A stretch of 64,000 nucleotides of DNA from an uncultured Phycisphaerae bacterium (GTDB lineage: Bacteria > Planctomycetota > Phycisphaerae > Sedimentisphaerales > Anaerohalosphaeraceae): NCBI GenBank assembly GCA_937949545.1, contig CALEDR010000002.1:62001-126000 (forward strand). The letters run 5' to 3'. Every line of letters begins with the position of its first letter. The stretch's first letter is position 1. Below the pieces are notes generated by a model. It saw nothing but the letters and a program-made list of their open reading frames with translations, ran no database searches and was not told where the DNA came from. This document shows, piece after piece, positions 17,748-26,987 of this stretch. The position numbers were made by a program, and so were the translations under genes.

Positions 17748-18560
17748 TCAATTTTTGGTGGGTTGGGGCTGTTCTTGGTTTTTGTCAAACCAGGACAGGT
17801 TCCAGCGGTCGAGCCAGCGGATTTCGAATCGGTTGTCCCGGAGGATGACGGGCAGCCAGATGTAACGGCCGTCAATGGCGTTGTCGGGATTCCAGCGGTC
17901 GCCGATGTAGATGAAGGCGTCTTTTTTGCCGTGTACGGGGAGGATATAGGTGCTTTGGGAGAAGAAGGTTTTGTCGGCGTTGTCGCCGATGCAGGGGTTT
18001 CCTAACTCTTTCCAGGGGCCCCAGATAGAGTCGGCGACGGCGGAACGGGCGGCGTTGGGCCGGAAACTTCGCAGATAGGTGCAGGGGCCGGTCGGGGTAT
18101 CGCTGACGGCTGTGCCGCAGCGGGCGGCGCGGCAGCCCTGGCCGTTGAGCTCGAGGAGGAACCACATAACAAATTTGCCAGTTTTGGAGTTGTAGATGAC
18201 TTTGGAGCGTTCGAGGATGCATCCGGCGACCAGGTTTGTGAGCGGGATTGTCCGGAACAACGGAGAGGGCGACGCCTTCGTTTTTCCAGTTGTACAGGTC
18301 CTTTGGAGGAGCAGTAGGCGCCGATCCAGGTTTTGTTTCCGCGGCAGTCTTCGAGGTTGTGTTCACCGAACCAGGAATCAGTGCCGTTGCGGCAGAGGAA
18401 TCCGCCGCTGTGGGCGTTGATATGGACGCCCTCGGTGTCGGGCCACCGCGCCCGGGCGGAATTCGGTGTGTCCTGCAGGCAGCTGGGTCAGGAGCATTGA
18501 GGAAAAGAATGCGAACAAGGTCAGGCAGGATGCGGAGATAACGAGCCTTTCAGATATGGG
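17748..18560 (-). pseudogene. Broken glycoside hydrolase family 43-like gene
   Basis: Remains of a secreted GH43-type beta-xylosidase/arabinofuranosidase, spread over three frames. From the 5' side: a signal-peptide-like stretch (LVISASCLTLFAFFSSMLL, about 18460-18555) and, in a second frame, WPDTEGVHINAHSGG...WFGEHNLEDCRGNKTW (18310-18450). Then, after a one-base shift near 18303, DLYNWKNEGVALS appears, and after another near 18255, CILERSKVIYNSKTGKFVMW to the stop. The expected active-site stretch after TYLRSFRPN (family members continue with an RDM...DDDG-type segment) is missing and jumps straight to DSIWGPWKELGNPC, an internal deletion. At least three frame changes plus a deletion argue for a true pseudogene, though assembly errors cannot be excluded. 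Confidence 0.78.
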
Positions 18561-18631
18561 ATTTTCAAAGATTTTTCCACGGGCAAGAGGGCCGGAAGAA
18601 TGCGGCCGGCGGATTTCATTGTGCGGATTCC

Positions 18632-19390
18632 TTAGGAAAGCCGGGCTAAAACGGCGTTGGAAAAGTCGGTCAGGTCCACTTCGTACCGTTCATCGGCGAT
18701 AGGGTCCAGGCGGGTGGGGCCGCGATTGATGATGAAAAGTTTGGCACCGGCCCGCTGGGCGTCGAGGGCTAATGAAGCGGCGGGGTTGACCTCCAGCGAT
18801 GAGCCGAGCACCACGAAAACATCCGCCTGCTGGCTGTATTCGCGGGCTTTTTGGAGGGCTTCGAATGGAATCAGGTCGCCGAAAAAGACAACGCCCGGGC
18901 GGATGAGCCCGCCGCATCGGGTGCATTGGGGGATGCCGGCGGAGCGGATTTGGCTGTCCACCAGGGAGCGTGAGGAAGGGCTTTCGCATTCCAGACAATA
19001 GAAGTCGAAGACATTGCCGTGAAATTCGATGACATTTTTTGAGCCGGCTTTGGAATGGAGGCCGTCGATATTCTGGGTAATCAGGGCTTTCAGAAGGTTT
19101 TCCTGCTCGAGCCGGGCGAGCATGGTATGGGCGGAGTTGGGGGCTTTGTCGGCCAGGGGGTGGATGTGTTCGAGGGCGATTTTGTAGTAGTCGCCCGGAT
19201 TGGACAAAAAGAAATCGATTTCAAAGGTGCGCGGGGAGATTTTGGAATACAGGCCGCCTGCTCCGCGAAAATCGGGGATGCCGGAGGCGGTAGAGACCCC
19301 CGCACCGGTGAGGCCGACGGCCCATCGGCTCTGCCGCAGGGCGGACAGGAACGAGTCGGCTGCCTCCTGTGAATTTTGGATTCGGTTCAT
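18632..19390 (-). CDS. Sir2-type NAD-dependent protein deacylase
   Basis: A 252-residue cytoplasmic sirtuin that removes acyl groups from lysines using NAD+. The NAD-binding motif GAGVSTASGIPDFRG, the catalytic TQNIDGLHSKAG and FHGN, and the structural zinc pairs CLEC and CTRC are all present. VVLGSSLEVNPA and INRGPT complete the Rossmann part. It lies tail to head with the broken GH43 gene and is divergent from kdsB. Acetyl-CoA synthetase, a classical sirtuin substrate, is encoded far away at 61.3 kb and carries the target motif PKTRSGK. Confidence 0.95.
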   Translation of the reverse strand: MNRIQNSQEAADSFLSALRQSRWAVGLTGAGVSTASGIPDFRGAGGLYSKISPRTFEIDFFLSNPGDYYKIALEHIHPLADKAPNSAHTMLARLEQENLLKALITQNIDGLHSKAGSKNVIEFHGNVFDFYCLECESPSSRSLVDSQIRSAGIPQCTRCGGLIRPGVVFFGDLIPFEALQKAREYSQQADVFVVLGSSLEVNPAASLALDAQRAGAKLFIINRGPTRLDPIADERYEVDLTDFSNAVLARLS

Positions 19391-19535
19391 AGATTGTTAT
19401 CGTAGTCAGCGGGGAAAATTTTGCAAGGGCGGAAAAAGTTTCGGGCGGTCTTGACAGGGGGGATTGTTTGGTCTATGGTATCCGAGCAGTGGTCAGCAGA
19501 ACAGAAGAGAACACACTGCACGGAAAGCAAGACTG

Positions 19536-20282
19536 GTGAACGCGGTTATTGTCATTCCCGCCCGATACGGGTCCAGCCGGCTGGAGGGGAAAGTTCTCGC
19601 CAAAAAAACGGGGAAATATCTGGTTCAGCACACCTATGAGCAGGCGCTGAAATCGCGATTTGCTCAGCAGGTTCTGATTGCGACGGATGATGAGCGGGTG
19701 ATGCAGGCGTGCCGGGAGTTCGGGGCGCCCTGTGTGATGACTCGTTCGGACCATCCGAGCGGTACGGACCGGATTGCCGAGGCGGTCGGCGGACTGGACT
19801 GCGAGATTGTGGTGAATCTTCAGGCGGATGAGCCGGAAATCCGTCCGGAGTATCTGCGGCGGGCGGCCCAATTGCTGTCGGACCATCCGGAGGCGGATAT
19901 GGCGACGCTTCTGGCGCCGTTTGAAACGGCTCGGCAGGTGTCGGATCCGAATGTTGTCAAGTGTGTGACGGATGCGCAGGGACGGGCGGTGTATTTTTCC
20001 CGTTCGGTGATTCCGTATGACCGGCAGAGCCATGGGGTTGGGGCGGTCGTGCAGTACAAACGGCATTTGGGGCTTTATGCCTATCGAAAATCGTTTTTGA
20101 TGAAGTTTACGAAACTGTCGCCCGGTGTTTTAGAGCAGATCGAGAAACTGGAACAGCTGCGGGCGATTGAGAATGGCTATACGATTTGGACGGCGATGGT
20201 GGAGAAGGCCTGGGACGGAATTGATACCGCCGAGCAGTATGAGGCGTTTGTCAGACGCGTTCAAATTGGTCGGCCGGTCTGA
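19536..20282 (+). CDS. kdsB: 3-deoxy-manno-octulosonate cytidylyltransferase
   Basis: Activates Kdo with CTP to CMP-Kdo for lipopolysaccharide inner-core synthesis; 248 residues. The nucleotide-binding start VIVIPARYGSSRLEGK, the TDDERVM segment, MTRSDHPSGTDRIAEA and NLQADEPEI match the family. The usual NVQGDEP carries alanine in place of glycine here. I chose GTG 19536, which gives the usual short N-terminus; GGAAAGC precedes it. An open frame to 19464 has no family match. Followed after 20 bases by pyrG, which would supply its CTP, a sensible pairing. It indicates a Gram-negative outer membrane with Kdo. Confidence 0.95.
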   Translation: MNAVIVIPARYGSSRLEGKVLAKKTGKYLVQHTYEQALKSRFAQQVLIATDDERVMQACREFGAPCVMTRSDHPSGTDRIAEAVGGLDCEIVVNLQADEPEIRPEYLRRAAQLLSDHPEADMATLLAPFETARQVSDPNVVKCVTDAQGRAVYFSRSVIPYDRQSHGVGAVVQYKRHLGLYAYRKSFLMKFTKLSPGVLEQIEKLEQLRAIENGYTIWTAMVEKAWDGIDTAEQYEAFVRRVQIGRPV

Positions 20283-20302
20283 AGCAAGAATTGAGGTTTG
20301 GA

Positions 20303-22024
20303 ATGAATGAGTTCAGCAGTCAGGATTTGTTTGCGAAAATCAGCCAGATGACGCAGGAGGATGAGTTTTTTCTACCGCTGCCGGAAGGATATCAGAAGGG
20401 GCGGACGAAGTATGTGGTTGTGATGGGGACGGTGATGAGCGGGCTGGGCAAGGGGATTTTCTCTTCCTGTCTGGCCAAGCTGCTTCAGGATAAAGGGCTT
20501 CGGGTGGCGCCGATTAAACTGGAGGGGTATCTGAATATTGATTCGGGGACGCTGAATCCGTACCGGCACGGGGAGGTGTTTGTGCTGGATGACGGGATGG
20601 AAACCGATATGGATTTGGGTACGTATGAGCGGATGCTGGATCAGAATCTGAGCCGGGCGAATTTTGCCACGAGCGGGCAGATTTACAGTTCGGTGCTGCA
20701 TAAGGAGCGTCACGGGGATTATCTGGGGCGGGATGTTCAGATGATTCCGCATGTGACCGGCGAGGTGAAGCTCAAACTGCGGCGGCTGGCGATGTCGGCC
20801 AAGGCGGACGTGGTGTTTGTGGAAATCGGCGGGACGGTGGGGGATTTGGAGAATGCTTTTTATATCGAGGCGATGCGGGAGCTGGCGTATGAGGAGGGAC
20901 CGCACAGTACGTGCTTTGTGGCGCTGACGTATATTCTGGAGCCGAAAACGCTGGGCGAGCAGAAGTCCAAAGCGGCCCAGCTGGGCATCAAGCAGCTGAT
21001 GCAGATGGGGATTCAGCCGGATATTATTGTGTGCCGCTCGGAAAAGCCGGTGCGGGAGCAGGCCCGCCAGAAGATGAGCGTGTTCAGCAATGTTCCGCTG
21101 GAGCGTGTGGTGAGCATGCATGACTCGGCGAGCATTTATGCGATTCCGGCGATGCTGCGGGAGTGCGGGCTGGATTTTGAGGTGATCCGGATGCTCAAAA
21201 TCGAGGACCGCATCAATTTGGGATATGAGCGGAAGGAGTGGGGGCGCTGGTGTGATTTTACGGAAAAAATCGGGCGGGAGACGAAGTCCGTCACCATCGG
21301 GATTACCGGCAAATACACGTCGGTTCGGGACAGTTATGCGTCCATTCTGAATGCGCTGGAGCATGCGGGGGTTCACCTCGGCTGCAAGGTGAATGTCAAA
21401 TGGATTGAGACCACGACGGTTACGGAGCAGAACGCCGCCGAACATCTGCGGGATGCGGATGGGATTATTGTTCCCGGGGGCTTCGGCGTACGGGGGATTG
21501 AGGGGAAGATTGCCTGTGTCCGGTATGCGCGGGAGAACGGGCTTCCGTATCTGGGGCTTTGTCTGGGGTTTCAGGCGGCGGTGATTGAATACGCACGAAA
21601 CGTGTGCGGGCTGAAAGGAGCCAACAGCACGGAGGTGGACCAGAAGTGCCCGGAGCCGGTGATTGATGTTCTGCCGGACCAGAAAAAGATTGAAGGGCTT
21701 GGCGGAAATATGCGGCTGGGAGGCCGGGATGTGGAAATCAAGCCGAACACCAAAGTGTGGGAGTTGTTCGGCAAGGCTGCGTCGGTTCGAATGCGGTTTC
21801 GGCATCGGTATGAAGTGGACCCTCGCTATATTGAAACACTGGAAAAGTCGGGGCTTGTTTTTTCGGGCAAAGCGCCGAATCAGCCGATCATGCAGATTCT
21901 GGAACTTCCGAATCATCCTTTTTTTATTGGCACACAAGCCCATCCGGAACTGACAAGCCGGCCCCTGCGGCCGCATCCGTTTTTTACGGGTCTGGTTCGT
22001 GCGGCCCTGGAGAGAAAGGGATAA
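20303..22024 (+). CDS. pyrG: CTP synthase, divergent form
   Basis: Makes CTP from UTP, ATP and glutamine; 573 residues, longer than the usual ~540. An N-terminal extension of about 35 residues precedes the synthetase domain. That domain reads VVVMGTVMSGLGKGIFSSCL and APIKLEGYLN where most family members have VTGGVVSSLGKG and KFDPYIN. The remaining signatures are present (GTLNPYRHGEVFVLDDG, ETDMDLGTYER, EIGGTVGDLE). The C-terminal class I glutamine amidotransferase has the nucleophile in LGLCLGFQAAV and the His-Glu pair in QAHPEL. I chose ATG 20303, after TTGAGG. It may be cotranscribed with kdsB. The replaced N-terminal motifs mark a distinct subfamily. Confidence 0.93.
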   Translation: MNEFSSQDLFAKISQMTQEDEFFLPLPEGYQKGRTKYVVVMGTVMSGLGKGIFSSCLAKLLQDKGLRVAPIKLEGYLNIDSGTLNPYRHGEVFVLDDGMETDMDLGTYERMLDQNLSRANFATSGQIYSSVLHKERHGDYLGRDVQMIPHVTGEVKLKLRRLAMSAKADVVFVEIGGTVGDLENAFYIEAMRELAYEEGPHSTCFVALTYILEPKTLGEQKSKAAQLGIKQLMQMGIQPDIIVCRSEKPVREQARQKMSVFSNVPLERVVSMHDSASIYAIPAMLRECGLDFEVIRMLKIEDRINLGYERKEWGRWCDFTEKIGRETKSVTIGITGKYTSVRDSYASILNALEHAGVHLGCKVNVKWIETTTVTEQNAAEHLRDADGIIVPGGFGVRGIEGKIACVRYARENGLPYLGLCLGFQAAVIEYARNVCGLKGANSTEVDQKCPEPVIDVLPDQKKIEGLGGNMRLGGRDVEIKPNTKVWELFGKAASVRMRFRHRYEVDPRYIETLEKSGLVFSGKAPNQPIMQILELPNHPFFIGTQAHPELTSRPLRPHPFFTGLVRAALERKG

Positions 22025-22156
22025 TTTCAAGCCGTTTTTCGGGGCACTTCCGGGGTGCGGGCAAAGAGGGGGCACTTCGGCGAATGTTTTTATCTAACTT
22101 CTGGATTTCAAAGGGATTAGGAAGATTGTATTTTCGAGAAACTTTCCCGAGAAACA

Positions 22157-22185
22157 TTGACGAAACCTCTTTTTGGCGGTACACT
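22157..22185 (+). promoter_or_regulatory. Sigma-70-type promoter upstream of gyrA
   Basis: TTGACG (22157-22162) and TACACT (22180-22185) with an ideal 17-base spacer, about 80 bases before the gyrA start. Confidence 0.58.
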
Positions 22186-22267
22186 CCATCTTTTCTTAAG
22201 CGGAAGGGTCCGACCCTTTTGACAAACAGTTTTTTTGCGGAATGACCCGTGTGAGAAAAGGACTTTT

Positions 22268-24859
22268 ATGGACGAGAGCAAAACGGAATTTCCGGAGCGA
22301 TTTGAAGAAAAACAGATTCTGGATGAGCTGAAGACCTCGTATCTGAATTATGCGATGAGTGTGATTGTCTCGCGGGCTCTTCCGGATGTTCGGGACGGTC
22401 TGAAACCCTCTCAGCGGCGCATTCTGGTGGCGATGAATGATTTGAATCTGGGGCCTCGCTCCAAGCACCGAAAATGCGCCAAAATCGTCGGCGATACGAG
22501 CGGCAACTACCATCCGCACGGCGACCAGGCGACGTACGGCACGCTGGTTCGGATGGGGCAGGACTGGAATATGCGGGTTCTGCTGGTGGACCCGCAGGGC
22601 AACTTCGGCAGCATTGATGCGGACCCGCCTGCGGCGATGCGTTATACCGAGGCGCGGCTGACGCAGGCGGCGATGGATATGCTGGAAGATCTGAAGCTGG
22701 ACACCGTGGATTTTGTTCCGAACTACGATGAGACGCGGACGGAGCCGGTGGTGCTGCCGTCGAAGTTTCCCAATCTTCTGGTGAACGGGGCCAGCGGAAT
22801 TGCGGTTGGGATGGCGACGAATATTCCGCCGCACAATGTGGGGGAGGTCTGCGATGCGCTGCTGCTGATGATCGACGACCCGGACTGCGGATTTAAGGAT
22901 ATTCTGGAGAAGCTGCCGGGGCCGGATTTTCCGACGGGGGGCATCATCTGCGGCCGCAAAGGGATTTTGGATGCCTATGTGACGGGCCGCGGACATTTGA
23001 AGGTACGCTGCCGTTCGCATCTCGAGACGACCTCGAAGGGCAAGACGCGGATTGTGATTACGGAGATTCCGTATCAGGTCGTGCGGGCGAATGTCGTGGC
23101 CAAAATCGCCGAATGTGTGCGGGACGGAACGATTGAGGAGATTGCGGACCTTCGGGATGAATCCGACCGCAAGGGGATGCGGATTGTAGTCGAGTTGAAA
23201 AAGGATGCCGACAGCCATGTGGTGCTCAACAAGCTGTACCGCTATACGCCGCTGCAGACGACCTTTGCGGTGAACAATGTGGCGCTGGTGAACAACCGGC
23301 CGGAGACGCTGAACATCAAGCAGATGCTGAAGCTGTTTATCAGCCATCGGCTGGCGGTGATTCGGCGGCGGACGCGCTTTCTGCTGCGCAAATGCCGCAA
23401 CCGGGCTCATATTCTCGAGGGGCTGATTCTGGCGGTCAGCGATATTGATGAGATTATTGCACTGATAAAGGCCTCTCCGGATGCGCCGACGGCTAGAGAG
23501 AATCTGATGAAGAAGCCGCTGCGCCTGGCGGAGACAGAGACGCTCAGGCGGATTCTGCCGGAGGCGTTTGTGACGGAGCGGAGCCGTCAGGATGGGTTTC
23601 TGACGGGGCCGCAGGCGGATGCGATTCTGACGATGCAGCTGCAGCGGCTGACGGGGCTGGAGATTGAGAAGCTGGCCAAAGAGTATGCGGAAGTGGCGGA
23701 GAAAATTGCGGATTATGAGGCGCTGCTGGCCAATCGGAATCTTCAGCTGGATGTGATTCGGGAGGACTTGTACGAAATCAAGGAAAAGTACAAAGACCCG
23801 CGTCGGACGGAGATACTTGCGGAGGAGGCGGATGAGCCCGAACTGGAGGATTTGATTGCGGATGAAGAGACGCTGGTGATGATCAGCCACGGCGGGTACA
23901 TCAAGCGTACGCCGATTGATGCCTACCGCAAACAGGGGCGCGGGGGCAAAGGGGTGATTGCTTCGGACACCAAAGAAGGGGATTTTATTGAGCATCTGTT
24001 TGCGGCCTCGACGCACGATACGATTCTGTTTTTCACGAATCGGGGGATTTGCCACTGGCTGAAGGTCTATCGCATTCCGGAGATGTCGCGTCAGAGCAAA
24101 GGACGAAATCTGGTGAATCTGCTGCAGCTGGACCCGCAGGAGAAGATTGCCTCGATTCTGAATGTGCGCACGTTTGATGATGCGCGGCAGCTGGTGATGG
24201 CGACACGGAACGGTCTGGTGAAGAAGACGGTGCTGTCGGCCTACGGCAATCCGCGTTCGAACGGCGTGATTGCCATTAAGCTGGATGAGAATGATGATTT
24301 AATCGGGGCGGCGATTACCAGCGGAGAAGATGAGATTGTTCTGGGGACGCGGGACGGGATGGCGATTCGGTTCTCGGAGATGCAGGTCCGCTCGACGGGG
24401 CGGGTCAGCCGCGGGGTCCAGGGAATTCGGCTTCGTCCGGGGGATGAGGTGGTGGATTTGGTGATTGCCGAGCCGAACAGTTCTCTGCTGACAGTCTGTG
24501 AGAACGGCTACGGAAAGCGGACGCCGATTGAGGAATATCGACCGCAGAATCGCGGCGGGGTGGGGCTGATCAATATCAAAACCACCGAGCGGAACGGCAA
24601 GGTTGTGGCTCTCAGGACCGTCCATGATGCGGATGAGCTGATGCTGATTACGGCCAACGGGAAGATGATTCGCACGGGGTTGGATCAGATTCGGGAAATC
24701 GGCAGGAATACGGCCGGCGTCCGGATGATTACGCTCAAAGAGGGCGATAAACTGGTGGCGGCGGCGCGGATTGTGCCGGAGGACAAAGAGCCGCCGGCTT
24801 CATCTGAGCCGAAGAATCAGACGAAGGAATCCGAGGAGGCGTCTGAGGAGAATTCATGA
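22268..24859 (+). CDS. gyrA: DNA gyrase subunit A
   Basis: Breakage-reunion subunit of gyrase, which introduces negative supercoils; 863 residues. The catalytic tyrosine is in RYTEARLT. The quinolone-determining region reads HPHGDQATYGTLVRM. The gyrase-specific GyrA box appears as KQGRGGKGV (consensus QRGGRG), which separates it from ParC, and a beta-pinwheel C-terminal domain follows. The tail is acidic and serine-rich (SSEPKNQTKESEEASEE). The start is ATG 22268 with AAAGGA in front. gyrB is not adjacent. The 3' end overlaps the holA start by four bases. Confidence 0.97.
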   Translation: MDESKTEFPERFEEKQILDELKTSYLNYAMSVIVSRALPDVRDGLKPSQRRILVAMNDLNLGPRSKHRKCAKIVGDTSGNYHPHGDQATYGTLVRMGQDWNMRVLLVDPQGNFGSIDADPPAAMRYTEARLTQAAMDMLEDLKLDTVDFVPNYDETRTEPVVLPSKFPNLLVNGASGIAVGMATNIPPHNVGEVCDALLLMIDDPDCGFKDILEKLPGPDFPTGGIICGRKGILDAYVTGRGHLKVRCRSHLETTSKGKTRIVITEIPYQVVRANVVAKIAECVRDGTIEEIADLRDESDRKGMRIVVELKKDADSHVVLNKLYRYTPLQTTFAVNNVALVNNRPETLNIKQMLKLFISHRLAVIRRRTRFLLRKCRNRAHILEGLILAVSDIDEIIALIKASPDAPTARENLMKKPLRLAETETLRRILPEAFVTERSRQDGFLTGPQADAILTMQLQRLTGLEIEKLAKEYAEVAEKIADYEALLANRNLQLDVIREDLYEIKEKYKDPRRTEILAEEADEPELEDLIADEETLVMISHGGYIKRTPIDAYRKQGRGGKGVIASDTKEGDFIEHLFAASTHDTILFFTNRGICHWLKVYRIPEMSRQSKGRNLVNLLQLDPQEKIASILNVRTFDDARQLVMATRNGLVKKTVLSAYGNPRSNGVIAIKLDENDDLIGAAITSGEDEIVLGTRDGMAIRFSEMQVRSTGRVSRGVQGIRLRPGDEVVDLVIAEPNSSLLTVCENGYGKRTPIEEYRPQNRGGVGLINIKTTERNGKVVALRTVHDADELMLITANGKMIRTGLDQIREIGRNTAGVRMITLKEGDKLVAAARIVPEDKEPPASSEPKNQTKESEEASEENS

Positions 24860-25848
24860 ACGCCAAGCGAGCTGCTTCTGTGCCTGCCGTCAGTCCGCTG
24901 TATCTGATTGCCGGAGCCGATCCCTTTTTAAATACCCGGGAGGCCCGTCGTTTGACGGAGCAGCTGCTGACAGAGGAGGAAAGGCCGCTGGCTCTCTGGC
25001 AGCCGTCGGGGGAGGAACCGCCTGAGATTGCTGATGTGCTGGATGAGCTGCGGACGGTGCCTTTTCTGGCGAGCCGTCGGGTGGTGCTGATTCAAAATGC
25101 GGACTTGTTTGTTTCCCAGAACCGGTCGCGGCTTGAAGAGTATCTGGAGCATCCGAGTCCTACCGGGGTTCTGATTTTGACGGTCAGCAAGGCGGATACG
25201 CGGACCCGATTGGTGAAGCGCCTGGCCCCGCTGGGCGGGCTGATTGAAACGGAGGTCAAACCGTGGGAGCTGCCGCGGTTTGCGTGTGCATACTGCCGGA
25301 GTCATTTCGGAAAGACGCTGACCTTGCCGGCGGCTCAGCTGCTCGTGGAGCTGGCGGGGGATGAACCGGGGTCAATCTGCCAGGAAATAGAAAAGCTGGC
25401 GGTTTTTGTCGGTGAGCAGAAAACCATTACACCGGAGCAGGTTCAGCAGCTGGTCGGGCAGAACCGCACGTTCGGCGCCTTTGATGTGATTGATGCGCTG
25501 ATGAAAAGAGATACAGCGGAGGCGCTGCGGCGGCTTCGGGTGATGTTTGAGTCGGACAAGTCGGCGGAGTACACCGTTGTCGGGGCGTTTGCGTACCATT
25601 TTCGGCGGCTTTTTACGGCCAAGTGTCTGCTGGAAAAAGGGGTGTCGGAAGCGGAGGCTGCCAAACAGGTTGGGGTTTGGGAGAAAATCCAGAAATCTTT
25701 TTTTGAGCAGCTCAAGCCGTTTTCTGTGCGGCAGTTGGCCGGGATCCTCGCTCAGTTGGGAGAGGCGGATTATCAGATTAAGACAGGCAAAACCACGGCA
25801 TCGGCGGTCATTGAACGTCTTCTGATTGAGGTAGGGGGCGGCTTGTAA
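24856..25848 (+). CDS. holA: DNA polymerase III subunit delta
   Basis: Clamp-loader delta subunit that opens the beta clamp; 330 residues, normal length. Family features: SPLYLIAGADPFL near the start, LDELRTVPFLASRRVVLIQNAD, the AAA+-like first domain without a Walker A motif, and a C-terminal helical collar (KRDTAEALRRLRVMFESD, AYHFRRLFTAKCLLEKG). The ATG overlaps the gyrA stop (ATGA), so it is translationally coupled to gyrA. It is the last gene before a promoter-bearing gap. Confidence 0.93.
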   Translation: MNAKRAASVPAVSPLYLIAGADPFLNTREARRLTEQLLTEEERPLALWQPSGEEPPEIADVLDELRTVPFLASRRVVLIQNADLFVSQNRSRLEEYLEHPSPTGVLILTVSKADTRTRLVKRLAPLGGLIETEVKPWELPRFACAYCRSHFGKTLTLPAAQLLVELAGDEPGSICQEIEKLAVFVGEQKTITPEQVQQLVGQNRTFGAFDVIDALMKRDTAEALRRLRVMFESDKSAEYTVVGAFAYHFRRLFTAKCLLEKGVSEAEAAKQVGVWEKIQKSFFEQLKPFSVRQLAGILAQLGEADYQIKTGKTTASAVIERLLIEVGGGL

Positions 25849-25871
25849 GATTTTTTCAGGCCAAAAAAATC

Positions 25872-25900
25872 TTGAAAAAAAACGGTCCTGCTATTATAAG
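25872..25900 (+). promoter_or_regulatory. Probable promoter of the nfn-like pair
   Basis: TTGAAA (25872-25877), 17-base spacer, TATAAG (25895-25900), in the AT-rich gap after holA and about 65 bases before the nfnA-like start. Confidence 0.48.
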
Positions 25901-25964
25901 GACAACCCCGTTTTATTATAAGTGATAATTGTTTTTAATTTTGCAGATAAGAAAAGGTTAGAGT

Positions 25965-26822
25965 GTGTATAACATTCTGTCCAAAAAGCAGTTGTCGGAA
26001 CATGTCTTTCAAATGGAGGTGGAAGCGCCGTATGTAGCCCGAGCCCGGAAGCCTGGACAATTTGTGATTGTTTCGGTGGATGAGGAAGACGGGGAGCGGA
26101 TTCCGCTGACGATTGCCGGAGCGGATGAGACGAAGGGGACGATTCGGCTGATTTTTCAGCGGGTGGGCAAGGCGACGGCTCAGATGGCGGATTTGAAGGA
26201 GGGAGACAGTCTGGGGTATGTGGCAGGTCCGCTGGGCAAACCGACGCATCTTGAGAAGTTCGGCGTCTGTGTCTGTGTGGGCGGAGGGATTGGGATTGCC
26301 CCGCTGCTGCCGATAGCCGAGGCGCTCAAAAAAGCGGGCAATCGGGTTGTGAGTATTCTGGGGGCGCGGACGAAAGGGCTTCTGATTCTGGAGGAGGAGT
26401 TCAGGCTGTTCAGCGATGAATTGATTGTGGTGACCGATGACGGTTCGTACGGGCGCAAGGCGCTGGTGACGGAGCCGCTGGGAGAGGTCTGCCGGCGGGC
26501 GTCAAAGCCGGATTTTGTGATGGCCATCGGCCCGACGATTATGATGAAGTTCTGCTGCGAAACGACGCGTCCTTTCGGGATTCCCACGCAGGTTTCGCTG
26601 AATACGATTATGGTGGACGGGACGGGGATGTGCGGCGGGTGCCGGGTGGAGGTGGGCGGCAAGACGCAGTTTGTCTGTGTGGACGGGCCGGAGTTTGACG
26701 GCCATCAGGTCAATTTTGATTTGATGATGAAGCGGATGGCCGCCTACAAGGACCTGGAGCAGCGGGCGTATGAAGAGTACCGGCAGCATCGGTGCAAAAT
26801 TGGGCTGGAGCCGCGGAGGTAG
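25965..26822 (+). CDS. nfnA: Ferredoxin-NADP+ reductase subunit alpha / sulfide dehydrogenase-like flavoprotein
   Basis: A 285-residue FAD/NAD-binding protein of the dihydroorotate dehydrogenase electron-transfer type. KPGQFVIVSVDEEDGERIPLTI binds FAD, VGGGIGIAPLLPIAEAL binds NAD(H), and the [2Fe-2S] ligands are in DGTGMCGGCRVEVGG with a further cysteine in FVCVDGP. With the gene immediately downstream it matches NfnAB/SudBA, the cytoplasmic complex that couples NADH, NADPH and ferredoxin by flavin-based bifurcation. Translation starts at GTG 25965 behind AAAAGG. NfnA and SudB cannot be told apart by sequence reading alone. Confidence 0.88.
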   Translation: MYNILSKKQLSEHVFQMEVEAPYVARARKPGQFVIVSVDEEDGERIPLTIAGADETKGTIRLIFQRVGKATAQMADLKEGDSLGYVAGPLGKPTHLEKFGVCVCVGGGIGIAPLLPIAEALKKAGNRVVSILGARTKGLLILEEEFRLFSDELIVVTDDGSYGRKALVTEPLGEVCRRASKPDFVMAIGPTIMMKFCCETTRPFGIPTQVSLNTIMVDGTGMCGGCRVEVGGKTQFVCVDGPEFDGHQVNFDLMMKRMAAYKDLEQRAYEEYRQHRCKIGLEPRR

Positions 26823-26909
26823 AGCCGGCGCAAGCGAAGAATGCCTTTTCGCCTTCTTTCTTTGCTTGGAGCTTCGGAGGAGAGGCGGCCGGATTGTTGG
26901 GAATATAAG

Positions 26910-26940
26910 GCTGGATTTCCGCCTGCGCGGGAATGACACG
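26910..26940. repeat. Dispersed palindromic repeat (GCCTGCGCGGGAATGACA type)
   Basis: CTGGATTTCCGCCTGCGCGG followed by GAATGACA is a copy of a repeat seen across many bacteria. Its minus-strand translation gives the well-known spurious peptide VIPAQAEIQ. The stem TTCCGC/GCGGGAA is imperfect. It sits between the two nfn-like genes. Confidence 0.6.
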
Positions 26941-26987
26941 ATTTTTTTGATGGAAAAGAATGAGCACTATTTGCTGAAGAGATTGCG

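Noticed and set aside
20372-22075. Very long open frame opposite pyrG, and a similar one opposite gyrA
   Set aside because: They are His/Arg/Pro/Leu-rich mirror frames of strongly biased coding sequence and show no domain.
26710-26967. Minus-strand frame beginning with VIPAQAEIQ-like peptide
   Set aside because: This peptide is the known spurious translation of the dispersed GCGGGAATGAC repeat.
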